From the NCBI GenBank assembly GCA_949752745.1, contig OX457027.1, positions 18,246,603 through 18,310,602 of the forward strand: a DNA stretch of 64,000 nucleotides. The letters are read 5' to 3'. Position numbers and translations under genes: made by a program. Below are positions 1 through 11,171 of the stretch, piece after piece. Each line of letters opens with the position of its first letter. Position 1 is the first letter of the stretch. Origin of the DNA: Protula sp. h YS-2021 (lineage: Eukaryota > Annelida > Polychaeta > Sabellida > Serpulidae). The notes under the pieces were generated by a model, which did no database searches, had not been told where the DNA came from, and was given only the letters and a program-made list of their open reading frames with translations.

Positions 1-961
1 AAAGAGTATTCTTGTAATGTCCGTCTAATTTTACGGTTACCGTTCCCGTGGCACAATGCATGAACGTGTGTCGCTATTGAATGACCTATTGCTAAGCCTG
101 TGTGTGGTTCACCTAAAATAGCTTACATTCATACAATTCTTAATCGAACAATAACACGTAAATTCGGTAAATCGTTACAAATTAAAACCTAAAACTGCTT
201 CTTCGATATAAATGCGCTTCAAATACAAATGTAATCGATATCCATTTGTCTGAAGTACTGTGTAAGTCAGAAACATAAACAATACTTGACAACAGCCCAG
301 TTGATGACGTATGTATGACTGACAGTTCTAAAAGGTAAATCGAAAGCGCCTTAGTTAGCACAATGCTAAACCCACACGAGCGGGTAGACTGATGCGAAAA
401 ACCTTCCCGCAGGCTGTGGCATTAGCAGGACGAGCATGAAAAGGGGTGCGAACACTGTGCAATTCTAATTCTTAGATTCAGGTTTTCAGATCAGTTCGAG
501 CGCTAGGGTGTGTTTTATTTTAATTTCATCATTTTTTCTGTAGAATTATAATTTCTTAAAATTATATATTATATATCCTACTCATCCGCGACGTTACTTC
601 GTGTCGTTGTTACGATGATAAGTAAACACTTTCAGTAGTGCGTAGCGTGATGTTTGCGATATGAAAGTGCACAGGATGCAGTTGTGTATATCTACTTGTC
701 ATATCTACCACAAAAATACCACTGCTTCCTTTGCACATTCACTGGCAATCATAAAATGAAATTATACAATGCACTCACATAGCAGTACAGCTGACCCACA
801 TATGATCTTAAAATTGTCCAAAAGTTTGTTGTTCTTGCCGCTGCTGCTGCTGTTATTATATACTCTTTGTGTTGTTTTATTATTTCTGCCGTGGCTAAAT
901 AATGCAGATCTCTAGTATGTCGAGTTTCAGTTGAGTTGACGTGTTAGGAATAATTTTCCAG
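1..961 (+). other. Intron upstream of the first visible CD109-like exon
   Basis: No exon, RNA gene or clear mobile element is recognisable here. There is a short CTG run near 838-852 and AT-rich sequence. The first visible exon starts one base into a codon, so an upstream exon must exist. The thioester motif exon of the family is not in this stretch. Confidence 0.6.
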
Positions 962-1139
962 GTTAACATCTTATCTTCTGGATACCCTGGCTCAAGCGGC
1001 GGATCCGGAGTGGGAGGACATATTGTTCATAGATACAGAAATTGTAAACAATTTAGCCATGTGGCTTGTGAATCATCAAAACAGAACCACGGGTGCATTT
1101 CCTCCCACGACAAAAGTGCTGTATGACATTAAAATGAGG
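962..1139 (+). CDS. CD109: CD109-like exon i (thioester domain helices)
   Basis: The acceptor is ttttccag and the donor is AGG|gtacgc. It begins with the third base of a codon, probably Trp given the family WLT pattern, then LTSYLLDTLAQA and FIDTEIVNNLAMWLVNHQ. It ends in phase 0. Confidence 0.8.
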
Positions 1140-2462
1140 GTACGCTCTTCGTGTTTAGAAAATCTTCTTCTTAAAGTTTACAAGGACTATCATTTAACTT
1201 CTTTTTTTTATTTGTGAACCAATGTGTGGTTTAATTTCCCTCTCAAACAATTCAACTACTTGCATTTCAAGTAAACGAATTATGTTTTCTTGAAAACCTT
1301 ATTATTATTATGCTCCAACCTCAACTTTGCTTATGTGTCTTTTATCAAACTGCTGAAAGAGGAATGCCTTGTGATATTGCCATGCTTTAACTAATTTAGT
1401 CTAGTTTGCGGGATAGGGACGGTAATCTTCTACATCTTCCATTCACCGCCTACGCTGTTACAGCTTTGAGCAGCGCTCTTTCAAGCCAAGTACTTTCAGG
1501 GGTTAGTTGAAAAAATGCGCGCTTGAGAAACAATATACGTGGCGAAAATCAAACGCAGTGTAGATAATAAAATTTGAGCAATCTTATTTTAATAACTGAT
1601 CAATTGGAAGTTTCAAAACTCAGTAAATATATTCAAAGAATTACAACCTTAATAAATGTCAACTCCTCTATTATTTATAATGTTACACTTTTAAAATGTT
1701 TTAAATTGCCGTCAGTAATCACTCAAAACTATACATAAAGCAGACTATTGAAGTTTTTTTTTAAATGTGACTGTGGTATGAGACAATAGTATTCAAATCT
1801 ATAGAGTTTAATCAACAAATTTGTTAGTCATTTGTACAATATAACAAACTTTGAGATTGTGTAAAATAAGATATGTCTCTTTCTAACACCAGGTGGCGCA
1901 ATCGAGGGCAGACTCGGCGCTGAGGGTGGGGGCAGACTATCTTGCTGAACATTTTGATAAAATCACGGAGCCATTTGAATTATGTTTGGTGACGTATGCG
2001 CTTCATGTCGCCAACCACAACATCAAAGAACATGCGTTTGCTGTGATGAGATCAAATTCCACAACAGGTTATTGCTATAATTATCAAACTACACCAGCCG
2101 GAATGGCTCGATACACTTTTTGTGCACATCTTCTTTTAGGTTCTCCAGATTTTCTAAGACAGTATATTCCTGAGTAACTTTCCTTGTGTCAAATATTTGC
2201 TTTGATGTGTTCAGGTGAATATGTGTACTGGTCACCTGCGGAAATTCCACAAAACCCAACAAGGATCATAAACGCCGTACCTTACCAGTACCCGCGCACG
2301 TTGCCGCCGCCATACGCGGCTCGGGCCGTCCAGGCCACGGCTTATGCCCTTATGGTTTATCTCAGAAATAACTGGTTTGACGAAGCACAGCCGATCATGT
2401 TATGGCTACAGACACAGAGAGATGTAACGTCTGGCTTTATTTCTTCACAGGTTTGTAACGTC

Positions 2463-2504
<42 letters not shown>

Positions 2505-4570
2505 TTTCCAGTATTTCAATAGCATGGAGTCGCTGAGTCGGATAAAAAGGAAGTTGGGAATTTCAAGTCTTTTGCATAGCTTTTATCCCAAATAACAAAT
2601 GTTTCCTCTTATCCATTATTCAAATGTAATTTGATTATTAGCTTCAATATTTAGACCCCAACCGGGTGAACCCGGAGGGGTCTACAGGATTGACCTCTGT
2701 CAAGCCATCCGTCCGTCCGATTTTTGTACGCGCTACATCTCCGGCACCATTCAAACGAATTCAATTTCCTTTTGCACATAGAAAGACCAAGTAGTGGAGC
2801 TGTGCGACAAAGCGTTATTTTTGGATTTCTCGAAAAATAAAAAAAAAAATGCGGAAATTTTGACATTTTTTGCGCTTAACTGATTATTGTGTCCGGTTGG
2901 GGTCTGCCCCTTCGACGATGGCTTTTTTTTAAACTTCTTTGTGTTAAATTATGACAAGCAAGTTTGACCAGCGAATGTTTTCTTACCATGAACAGGACAC
3001 GGTGGTAGCCATGCAGGCTTTGGTGGCTTACGCAGAGAGAGACACCAACAGAGCCCTGTACAGCATGCAGGTCGACATTGATGCCTCAGCCACTCCAGAC
3101 TTTTATCAAATAGTCACACTTGAAAAAGGAAATTTTGCACAATCTTTTGATGTTGATGTAAGACTACTTTGTTTAATTTTATAATTTTATTCCTGATAAT
3201 TTTCGCACATTGTAGTGTGCCTTGCAATTATGCGTGAAATAGCTAAAATTTAAATTACCCGGAAAAGGTTTAATTAAATATGCATGGCATGGATTTGTCT
3301 TTCGAAAGGGTATCGATTTCAAAACACGAGAAGTCATATCAAGATATAAAATTTACATTTCTAAATTTACATGTCTAAAAGTAGACACCCACAAGGTAAC
3401 TCCAACGGTCTTCTGGACGAGATCTCATGAATATTTATACGTATATAACAATATGGTTTATATGGTTTGTCATACAGATTCCCGTAGTATATGGATCGGT
3501 GCGATCTTCGGCACAAGGCACGGGCATGGCACTTATACAGGTAATACTCCCTCACAACAGCCGGGTACATCAGGATTGGTAAACGGTCATCTGCGCCCCC
3601 CCCCGGTCAACTGCCCCCCCAGTCAATTGCCCCCTTTTTTGCAACCCGGTCCACTGCCCCCCCCCCCCCTGCAGTTTGACGGGGTCGTCATCTGCCCTTT
3701 TTTAGTTGACAAAAAAAAATCTTCAAAAAATTAGGCAGTTGTGATGTCCCCGTCTTCTTCGTCTCCGAAACAATTGATCTTCATTGATCTATTCACAAAT
3801 TTTGATCTTAGGAGAGACTGATACTTAAACTAATTGCATTTCTAATTGCAATTAGTTTCCTATTGGTGAATTGCAATTTACCGCGGTGCAATACATTCAA
3901 TAAAATAATTTTATTTATTGTTTCTTTATAAGCCAAGAACCCAAGAAAAATAGTAGATGGAGGGGGCAAGCGACCACCCCTCCACTTTGAAGGAGGAGGG
4001 GGGGGGGCAGTCGATGGGGTTGCAAAAAAAGGGGGGCAGATGATAGGGGGGCAGTTGACCGGGGGGCAAATGACCGGGATTCATCAGGATTAGGGACTTC
4101 TGCGAAAAATATGGTGATTTTCTTAACAATTTTAGCAAAACATCTTACAGCAAATAACCTCAAAAATGACCTGTCAATTAATTAATATGGTTATTGATAT
4201 TTTACAGCTTTCTGCACAAGCTAATGTTGAATATCCATGGCAGATTCGACAACCCGAGGTCCGAGCTTTTGACTTGTGGATAGACCATTTAGACTTCCAT
4301 GGACGCAATCTAAGTTTGTTTTCAATGAATGTTTGTGCAAGGTAATGTTTTTCTGTGGAAGGAAAATTGAGTTTTTTTTCACGTCCATTATTATTTTAAC
4401 GTAATACAAACAGAAAAACAGTTAAACTCCATCTCAAGGGCATTAAAACACTGTCATGTTTAGTTAAAATAATAATACTTTTTAAAAGAAAAAGAAAAGT
4501 GAAAAAAAAACCCTGAAACCTTACGAAGTTCAATGCTCATAGCTAAAATTCCTGTCATGTTCTTATCAGC

Positions 4571-4653
<83 letters not shown>

Positions 4654-7600
4654 GATTGGCCAGTGTTTTTGCTAAACCAAAAACGGATATGTCTCCCCCG
4701 CCCCTAATCAGTCACGTGGAAAAACTTCACAGTAAGCATTTCCACTACATATGGGTTCTTCTTGCCATGTTTCAGCCTAATCCAACAAACTGTTTCGGAG
4801 ACATCGCAACAATTATGGCCAAAAAAGTTTAAAATCAAAAATTGAAAAATTCGTCAAAAATACATTTTCAACGGAAATGAAAAAAAACTTCGCAGTAAAC
4901 ATTTACACGTTTTGTGAGTTCTTCTTGCCAAGTTTCAGCCTAATCCAACAAATCGTTTCGGAGATATCGCAACAATATGGCCAAAAAAAAGTTCAAAATC
5001 AAAAATTTAAAAATTCGCCAAAAATACATTTTCAGCGGAAATGAAGTAAAACTTCACAGTAAACATTCGCACTATATGTGTGTTGTTCTTGCCACGTTTC
5101 AGCGTAATCCAACAAACAATTTTGGAGATATAGCCTGCCAAAGTGAAAAAAATGCACGAAACCCCCCCCCCCCCTATTTTCAAAAATTTGCCAAAAATAG
5201 AATTTTTGAGGAAACGAAAAAAAAAAACCACGGGCATCATCTAGACATGTACCCCAATATGTATGTATGTTTTGAGAAAAATCGACTCATTAATTTCATA
5301 AAACTCACTGCGGACAGACGGACGGACGGACGGACAGACGGACGGACGGACACACCAAATGCTATATATGTCTGCCTTAGGGGGAGACATATAATAATAA
5401 TAAACGTTTAATGATCACAAACAAGCCATGTAAATTTGTGGACGGGTGAGCTTTGCCTGGTGATCTGTGAAACGTAAAATGCCCTAACAATCTTCACGTG
5501 AGTACCACAGCCATGAGTCAACATGGATATCATAGGAAAGCGTCATTGTGAACATCACAGCCACGGGTCATTATGGATATCATAGGAACGCGTCATTATG
5601 AACATCACAGCCACGGGTCATTATGGATATCATAGGAACGAGTCATTATGAACGTCACATCCACCGGTTATGATCACAGCCACGAGTCATTATCAAAATC
5701 ACAGCGATGAGTCATTATAACGGCAGGAATGGCAACAATGTCACAATCAGCTGAAAGACAGAATAAGAATATCCGTAATCTTCTGTAATTTATGGCCCAG
5801 CTATAAACTGTGTTAGCAGCAGGGCGTTACGGTTTGCACCGTAACCGAAAACTGACTGCGGTTCTTCGGATCGGTTCGGTTAAAAAATCGAAAGAGAAAA
5901 ACCTCGGTATATTCGGTTTTCCTTTTTTTTTGGTATTTTTTCACTATAGTGGACAGTTATGAAATATGGTATTGCTTCGCGCTCAGCTTTGAAACCTCAA
6001 CATGTTGTTACTTGACATTTTAATGTGAACTGTTCCTTCAGCCGCAGTTGGGATATGTTTCCTAAGTGTAATTCAATATTTAAAGCTTCTTATAATACGT
6101 GCAAAGGCGTTTATAATGGCGTTATAATAAGGAAACTCTGAAGATGTTTTCAAGTTAGAACAGAACTGTAATGACTGCTGTGTGATACACTCAAACTTAA
6201 GTAAGGGCAATATGTAGTGATTGTTATAGGGCACACTTTAACTTAATTATAAATCCGGTGACGTGAGATAATCCGTATATCGATTTTTTTTAGATGTTTA
6301 TGCTTTATTGTCGTTTCTTTGACTTTTTAAATATTTGTAAATATTTTAAACGGGTGCAGGTATCGACACGCAAAATACTTCTTGCACATCAACAAATGGT
6401 ATTTTAGCATAGACACAGCAGCTGTATTCGCCTCCGTGTTTGAGATACAGATTACACAAAATCATGTGCATCAAGTGTCGACAGACAGACGGATGGACGG
6501 ACAAACCCGAATACTCCCACTGTTAGGTATTTGGGGAGACCAGTTTTAGGCGCTTCGTCACCGAATAGATATTAAAGGACTGATGCCTTATTTTAAAAAA
6601 TAGTTTCTGATTTGTCATTTTGAGCGTTATAAATGTTATAAACTGGTGTTTTTGTTTCAAATCACACAGGTAAAAGACATTATTGACTGTTATACGATGA
6701 ATATTTGACTTAATACAAGCAATATATAACATTGGCAAAATTTTAACAATTTTTGCAAAATCGTACCGAAAAAAAAACCCGAAACGAACCGAATAATTAA
6801 AGTGTACCGAACCGAACCGTGGGAATGGCGTACCGTCACACTCCTAGTTAGCAGTAGATGGTCCTGTGGCACTTCGGAATCTACTCTCGCTCAAAACTAT
6901 ATCACGCTTGCTGGAAGCGAACAGTAATTTATCCAGCCAATATTCTGTGCAAATTATTATGATATTTTAATATTCCAAAATCATATATAATCTGTAGAAT
7001 TTATGTAAACAACTGGGCTAAACATTACAGGCTTACAAATGAAATAAATCTAAATTTTTCCTTGTCATCCTTACAATTTTTTTTTTTTTTTTAGAATAAA
7101 TAAATTGAGGTAAAACTGTCCGATTTTCCAGATGGAAAATACTTTTTTTTCAGAATAAATAAATTGAGGTAAAACTGTCCAATTTTCCAGATGGACATAC
7201 ACTGAATATGCCGAGGACTCTGGCAGTGCTTCAGTCGAGGTGGATATTCCTACAGGCTTTGTAGTGCGTAAGGATATATTGCGCAAGTATGGCGCGGCCG
7301 GAAGGATCCCGACGGTGCGCTTCCGGTACGCCAAGCACTTCGTTACCGTCACAGTAGATAAGGTACGACTTCTTTATATATACCCCCCCCCCCAAACCCT
7401 TTCGGGATAATTATTTGTCTCCAATTTTCCCTCAGCTGGTGAATTTAGCAAAAAGAGAATTCCAGTTAGAATTTATTGTAATATCTTCTCAGAATGCGCG
7501 ATTTAAGCGAGGGAAGATTAAAAATAACGTCGGTCCACTTTAGGAGACACTGAAGTATCTCTTTAGTCTAATGTAAACACTGATGCAACTTAAAACGCAA

Positions 7601-9954
7601 GTCTCGGGATCTTGATACAGTTAACACATAATACTCCCATGTCCTGTACAGATTGACGCTGAAGGAGGATGTTGGTTCTTTGAAGCTGAGCGCAAATGGC
7701 CTGTGGCCAACACCACCATACAACACAGCGTGAGGGTGTATTCCGACTTCGAGCCAGGTCAGAAGAGAAGACTAGTTTTCTCTAGGTTTCTCTGTCTTCG
7801 TTTTTGCTTGTTTGTTGTAACTCTATATATATTACAACGATGCAAAGTGAAAATTTTTGCAAAACTAGAAATGTGTCCGCTGGAACACGGATACCCCGAT
7901 CGAGCTGGCATATGGTTTCGGGAATAGGGATTCCTAGAAGAGCAATTGTCTAGATTTACTTTTCAACTACAAAAATGATAATGTATTAAGTCTCCCACAG
8001 GAAGGCTTAATAAAAACTCGGTATGGAAAGTCAAATGGCCTTGAACAAGGATGCAAGGTCACCAAAACCTAATCAGCTTTAGAAAATTATATATGAAAGC
8101 TACATACCAGTTTTCATTGAAATCCGACCAGTGGAACTTGAGATATGGTGTTCACAAACCACTTGATATAGAGAATTCCATGTAAAATTTCAAAGTCCAG
8201 CAGTGACCTCGAACTATGACACAAGGTCACCAAAACCTATAAAAGCCATATAAGGTATGATTGAAATCCGACCAGTTGAACTTGAGCTCTGTTGTTCACA
8301 GTCATAGTGTGACGCACAGAATGACGGACGGACGGACGAGAAAAAACTAGACTGGCCAATGTTTTTGTTTAAAAAACGGATATGTCTCCCCCGCCCCCCC
8401 AATCAGTCACATGGAAAAGAATTCCTTGCTTAAAAGTACAACATTGGCGAGCCCAAAAAATTGAAGAAATACACTTTTACAGAAAATGAAGAAAAACTTC
8501 GCAGTATCAGTTCCACTACATATGGGTTCTTCTTGCCATGTTTCAGCCTCATGGAACAAACTCTTTCGGAGATATCGAAACAATATGGCCAAAAAAGTTA
8601 AAATTCAAAACTTTAAAAATTCGCCAAAAATACATTTCAACGGAAATGAAGAAAAACTTCGCAGTAAACATTTACACTTTTTGTGAGTTGTTCTTGCGAA
8701 GTTTCAGCTTACTCCAACAACCGTTTCGGAGATATCGCAACAATATGACCAAAAAAGTTCAAAATCAAAAATTTAAAATTTTTTCAGCGGAAATGAATAA
8801 AAACTTCGCAGTAAACATTTGCACTATATGCGTGTTGTTCTTGCCACGTTTCAGCCTAATCCAACAAACTGTTTCGGAGATATCGCAACAATATGACCCA
8901 AAAAAGTTAAAAACCAAAATTTAAAAATTCGCCAAAAATACATTTTCAGAGGAAATGAAAAAAAACCTGGCACTATACATTTGCGCTACATGTGTGTTCT
9001 TCTTGCGACATTTGAGCATTATCCAACGAACTGTTTTGGACATATAGCCTGCCAAAGTGAAAAAAATGCACGAAACCCCATCCCCCCCCCCAATCATCAA
9101 AAATTTTCCAAAAATAGAATTTTTGAAGAAACGAAAAACAAATTACACGGACATCATCTAGAAATGTACCCCAATACGTATGTATGTTTTGAGAAAAATC
9201 GACTCATTAATTTCATAAGAACTCACTGCGGACAGACGGACGGACGGACGGACACCCCAAATGCTATATATGTCTCCCTTAGGGGGAGACATATAATCAT
9301 AATGCCCCTCCTGAATAAGTCAGGACAGGGCATAAAAAGTAACACCTGCGAGCCGGAAAATTACATAGCGAATTTGGTTTTTGCTTAGAACTCAACAACT
9401 TCTTCGAAGAAAACACCGGAAATATCAAGTACCAAACTCTTTTAAAATTAACTTTGTGAGAATATTTTCATTTTGGCGCATTCTCAATGCACTTACGCAA
9501 TCCTTTCAAAGGCTGGTGACGGTCACCTCAGTTGGTGACAGCGTTATTCTGGTGACTCGGCTCGGTGTGGTAAGCGGTGGATTGGCGTCCAATTGCCTCC
9601 GCTGAGCGAATGCACCGGGTTAGATTGCATGTCACCCAATTCAAATTAACGACCACTGAATCTCTCGTCTATTCCTTAAGCCCGTCAGCTGTTGCTCTAA
9701 GTCGTTGCTTTTTTTTTTTTTTTTTAACAGGTCTACAGAACCGTACCCTGTATACGACGTACGGGCTGTTTCATCTGCACATCTGCCAGGTGTGCGGGTC
9801 GTTCCAGTGCCCGTACTGCCCTTTCTACAACACAGCCGCCGCGCCGTCGGATTCGCGCCTCGCGCTCCTATTCCTCGCCGTTTTCATTCACGCAGCACTC
9901 ACGCGCTTTTCCAGCGACCCGCTTTTTGCCACATTTCACGCTCCAGCTGTTTAG
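962..9954 (+). CDS. CD109: CD109 / thioester-containing protein (alpha-2-macroglobulin family), C-terminal 495 codons, nine exons
   Basis: Secreted or membrane-anchored broad-range protease inhibitor and opsonin family. Exons: 962-1139, 1400-1501, 1893-2067, 2215-2450, 2996-3157, 4208-4341, 7191-7362, 7652-7757, 9731-9954. All borders are AG/GT and phases match throughout (1489 nt, one leading base, then 496 codons with TAG). The first four exons give the helical thioester (complement-like) domain, with family patterns such as LTSYLLDTLAQA, LPFTAYAVTALSSAL and AVQATAYALMVYL. Exon 5 begins DTVVAMQAL, a family hallmark. Exons 6-8 form the receptor-binding domain (VEVDIPTGFVV, VRVYSDFEPG). Exon 9 has a Cys-rich CQVCGSFQCPYCPFYN segment and then a hydrophobic stretch. 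The thioester motif itself lies upstream, so whether this member is thioester-active cannot be judged. CD109 is favoured over C3/A2M because the protein ends shortly after the receptor-binding domain with a possible GPI signal. Confidence 0.85.
1400..1501 (+). CDS. CD109: CD109-like exon ii (34-codon exon)
   Basis: Small exon between acceptor aatttag and donor GGG|gttagt. It reads SSLRDRDGNLLHLPFTAYAV and so on, supplying the 'LTAYVxIALLE' helix expected between the flanking exons. Phase 0 at both ends fits its neighbours exactly. It has no internal ATG-started frame and is easy to miss. Confidence 0.75.
1893..2067 (+). CDS. CD109: CD109-like exon iii (thioester domain helices)
   Basis: Acceptor aacaccag, donor ACAG|gttatt. 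It encodes ALRVGADYLAEHFDKITEP and LVTYALHVA, the 'yLe..ld.i.dpy.laivayAL' pattern of the family. It ends one base into a Gly codon. Confidence 0.85.
2215..2450 (+). CDS. CD109: CD109-like exon iv
   Basis: Acceptor gtgttcag, donor CACAG|gtttgt. It encodes GEYVYWSP, AVQATAYALMVYLRNN and IMLWLQTQRDVTSGFISSQ, closing the thioester domain. A long CT run follows in the intron. Confidence 0.87.
2465..2497 (+). repeat. (CT)n microsatellite
   Basis: Uninterrupted CT dinucleotides in the intron just after the exon iv donor. Confidence 0.95.
2654..2904 (-). mobile_element. Short pearl-like non-autonomous element with GACCCCAACCGG inverted ends
   Basis: The ends read GACCCCAACCGG at 2654-2665 and CCGGTTGGGGTC at 2893-2904. 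The left end is itself a hairpin (GACCCC..CGGGT ga ACCCG..GGGGTC, 2654-2682), followed by a CCGT/CCGTCC stretch, which is (ACRG)n on the minus strand. This is the end-hairpin plus ACRG architecture of the larger elements in this window, here without core repeats. It lies in a CD109-like intron. Confidence 0.7.
2996..3157 (+). CDS. CD109: CD109-like exon v
   Basis: Acceptor gaacag, donor GTTGAT|gtaaga, 54 codons in phase 0. It starts DTVVAMQALVAYAERD, the conserved 'DTvvALqALa.ya' segment that joins the thioester domain to the CUB-like region. Confidence 0.9.
3578..4081. mobile_element. MITE-like element with long C-run/G-run inverted repeats and a 10-bp flanking duplication
   Basis: The left part has blocks such as CGGTCATCTGC, CGGTCAACTGCCCCCC and TTTTTTGCAACCC. 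The right part carries their complements in reverse order over ~75-90 bp. The direct repeat CATCAGGATT flanks it at 3568-3577 and 4082-4091, a plausible target-site duplication of 10 bp. No coding capacity. Superfamily not assigned; Mutator-like elements make duplications of about this length. Confidence 0.65.
4208..4341 (+). CDS. CD109: CD109-like exon vi (start of receptor-binding domain)
   Basis: Acceptor attttacag, donor GCAAG|gtaatg. It encodes LSAQANVEYPW, AFDLWIDHLDF and FSMNVCAR. It ends two bases into an Arg codon that the next exon completes. Confidence 0.82.
4570..4653 (+). repeat. (AAT)n microsatellite
   Basis: About 28 uninterrupted AAT units directly before the left end of a pearl-like element. 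Confidence 0.97.
4654..5392 (+). mobile_element. Pearl-like element, family P1 copy a
   Basis: The left arm has ATATGTCTCCCCC at 4687. The core has ~164-bp repeats (cagtaaacattt... at about 4730, 4893 and 5058). Then comes an (ACRG)n tract at 5308-5352 and a right-end hairpin closing with GGGGGAGACATAT at 5380-5392, complementary to the left arm. No ORF of note. The architecture matches elements I recall as 'pearl' or Helentron-associated elements of bivalves; that assignment is inference. Confidence 0.75.
5499..5722 (+). repeat. 50-bp tandem repeat
   Basis: About four units containing cacagccacgggtcatta and ggatatcataggaac, spaced exactly 50 bp at 5506, 5556 and 5606, with decayed units at the right edge. 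Intronic. Confidence 0.9.
5820..6846. mobile_element. hAT-like non-autonomous element, 1027 bp, with 8-bp target duplication
   Basis: A perfect direct repeat GTTAGCAG flanks it at 5812-5819 and 6847-6854. The ends read CAGGGCGTTACGGT and, inverted, TAGGAGTGTGACGGTACG, an imperfect hAT-type terminal repeat. Subterminal CGGTTCGGTTC/GAACCGAACCG motifs face each other. There is no transposase ORF. A degenerate (ACRG)n end near 6480-6540 suggests a nested remnant of a pearl-like element. Confidence 0.8.
7078..7195 (+). repeat. 59-bp tandem duplication containing the exon vii splice acceptor
   Basis: Two near-identical copies (aataaattgaggtaaaact ... ttttccag atgga) end at 7136 and 7195. Each carries its own polypyrimidine tract and CAG. 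Only the second acceptor (7189-7190) keeps the reading frame. Confidence 0.9.
7191..7362 (+). CDS. CD109: CD109-like exon vii (receptor-binding domain)
   Basis: Acceptor attttccag (second of two copies), donor GATAAG|gtacga. It encodes WTYTEYAEDSGSASVEVDIP, TGFVV and VRFRYAKHFVTVTVDK. The 'sg.a.vevdlPsGf' motif is diagnostic of the family. Confidence 0.9.
7652..7757 (+). CDS. CD109: CD109-like exon viii (receptor-binding domain end)
   Basis: Acceptor cctgtacag, donor GAGCCAG|gtcaga. It encodes IDAEGGCWFFEAERKWPVAN and VRVYSDFEPG, matching the family's '.C..f.a.r..pV.n......V.vYdyyePg' ending. Confidence 0.9.
7930..8340 (+). mobile_element. Truncated pearl-like element
   Basis: Two related units share aaggtcaccaaaacct and gaaatccgaccagt. 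They are followed by an (ACRG)n run at 8322-8340, then interrupted by the left end of family P1 copy b. The hairpin end expected after ACRG is missing. Confidence 0.55.
8345..9294 (+). mobile_element. Pearl-like element, family P1 copy b
   Basis: Same layout as the copy at 4654: a left arm with ATATGTCTCCCCC, ~150-160-bp cores at about 8501, 8661, 8810 and 8970, (ACRG)n at 9230-9253, and a terminal hairpin ATATGTCTCCCTT/AGGGGGAGACATAT at 9268-9294. The unit contains the phrase tttcggagatatcgcaa. Confidence 0.78.
9731..9954 (+). CDS. CD109: CD109-like terminal exon ix with Cys-rich tail and hydrophobic C-terminus
   Basis: A T17 tract and aacag precede it. The phase fits (G|GT). It encodes LQNRTLYTTYGLFHLHICQV, then CGSFQCPYCPFYN, a small-residue stretch TAAAPSDSR and the hydrophobic LALLFLAVFIHAALTRF, followed by 14 more residues and TAG. 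NRT is an N-glycosylation site. The small residues before the hydrophobic run could be a GPI-attachment region, as in CD109, but the extra tail makes this uncertain. Confidence 0.75.
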
Positions 9955-10700
9955 TATTGCTATCACACGTTTTATGTTGTATTGCTGTAAGTGACTTTAG
10001 TTGATCTCGAGACGTAAACAGTGCTACATAGTTCCTGCTTAAAAAATGTAGCGCCTGTTTTCCTGCTTTCTGTCATATATCCTTTATAAAGTAAATGATA
10101 AGTTATATAGTTGTACAGTGAACATCAATATTTACGACGTTTGGGGTCATCCATAAAGTACGTACGCACAGAGGAGGAAGGGGGCTCACGGTCGGTGCGT
10201 ACGCACTGCGTACAGGGGGGGGGGGGAGGGTGAGGGGGTACGGGCCGCTGCGTACGTACGCATTTTTAAACATATCTCATACATATTTTTATGTCATTAA
10301 ATAACCTAATACATCGAATCACAAACTAAATATTATACTCCTTTTTAAGTGCAATCGCTGCTACAATCACACTTGAATGTATGTTGGCATGTACACTTTC
10401 AATTTTGCGAGCCACTATTCACAATTCAATATAGCACAACATATTGTGTGCGTGCGTACAGGGGGGACGGGAAGGGGGCTAGGTCACTGCGTACGCACTG
10501 CGTATAGGGGGGGGGGGGAGTCAAAAATTGACAAATCTTTACGTATACTTTATGGATGGCCCCTTCCATGTTTTATACGTCGGAATGCATAATACACAAA
10601 CTCTGTGGAATAAAATCTTGCAACTAAAATGCGTCGTTTTTTCCCATAAACTCTATGTAAATTAGTTCAACTGTGAAAAAAATAGTAATAAAATCGAACC
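9955..10700 (+). other. Probable 3' UTR of the CD109-like gene, with AATAAA signals
   Basis: No coding sequence. Canonical AATAAA hexamers occur at 10609-10614 and 10688-10693. Both lie beyond an inserted MITE (10143-10563), so the element would be transcribed inside the 3' UTR if these signals are used. Confidence 0.5.
10143..10563. mobile_element. MITE with GGGGTCATCCATAAAGT inverted ends
   Basis: The left end GGGGTCATCCATAAAGTACG is mirrored by CGTATACTTTATGGATGGCCCC-type sequence at the right end. Internal poly-G runs follow tgcgtacgcactgcgtac twice. No ORF. Ends of this type recur in invertebrate DNA transposons, but I do not assign the superfamily. Confidence 0.75.
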
Positions 10701-10739
10701 AAGACAACACTGAGTAGCATTTTTTTAGCCAGCTCCCGA

Positions 10740-11165
10740 CTTCCATGTTAGTGTGATATCTGATGCACACAGCGTACACGTACAAAACACAAAGGACAAG
10801 TGCAAGTCACAAAGTACGCGTATAAGACCTGTATACACACGACACACAATGTGACACAATGCACACGTGCAAGCCAAACAATGCACACATACATGATACA
10901 CATTCAAGACCTACAACCTGCACAACGTCCACGTACAGGGTAAAGTGTACACATGCAGAACAGCATACATGTACAACTACCAAAGGTCCAATGACATCAC
11001 CTCTAAATTATAGGACTAAATCTGGTCTTCACGGACAGGAGGACGGATGACAGATACTGATATCCTGAACTGAGCATTTAACAATACACTTTATTTAGTC
11101 AATATATAATTCAGGTCCCTTTCCTTAATTATATCGTCAAGTGGACGAATTATAGTCACAAAATG
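10740..11165. other. Gene-free spacer, CA-rich
   Basis: Loose ACAC/GTAC-rich repeats such as tacacgtac and tgcacac. No gene or element recognised. Confidence 0.5.
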
Positions 11166-11171
11166 TCAGTG

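Noticed and set aside
3453..3734. 93-codon frame on + in a CD109-like intron
   Set aside because: It runs into the proline-coding C-runs of the MITE at 3578; chance.
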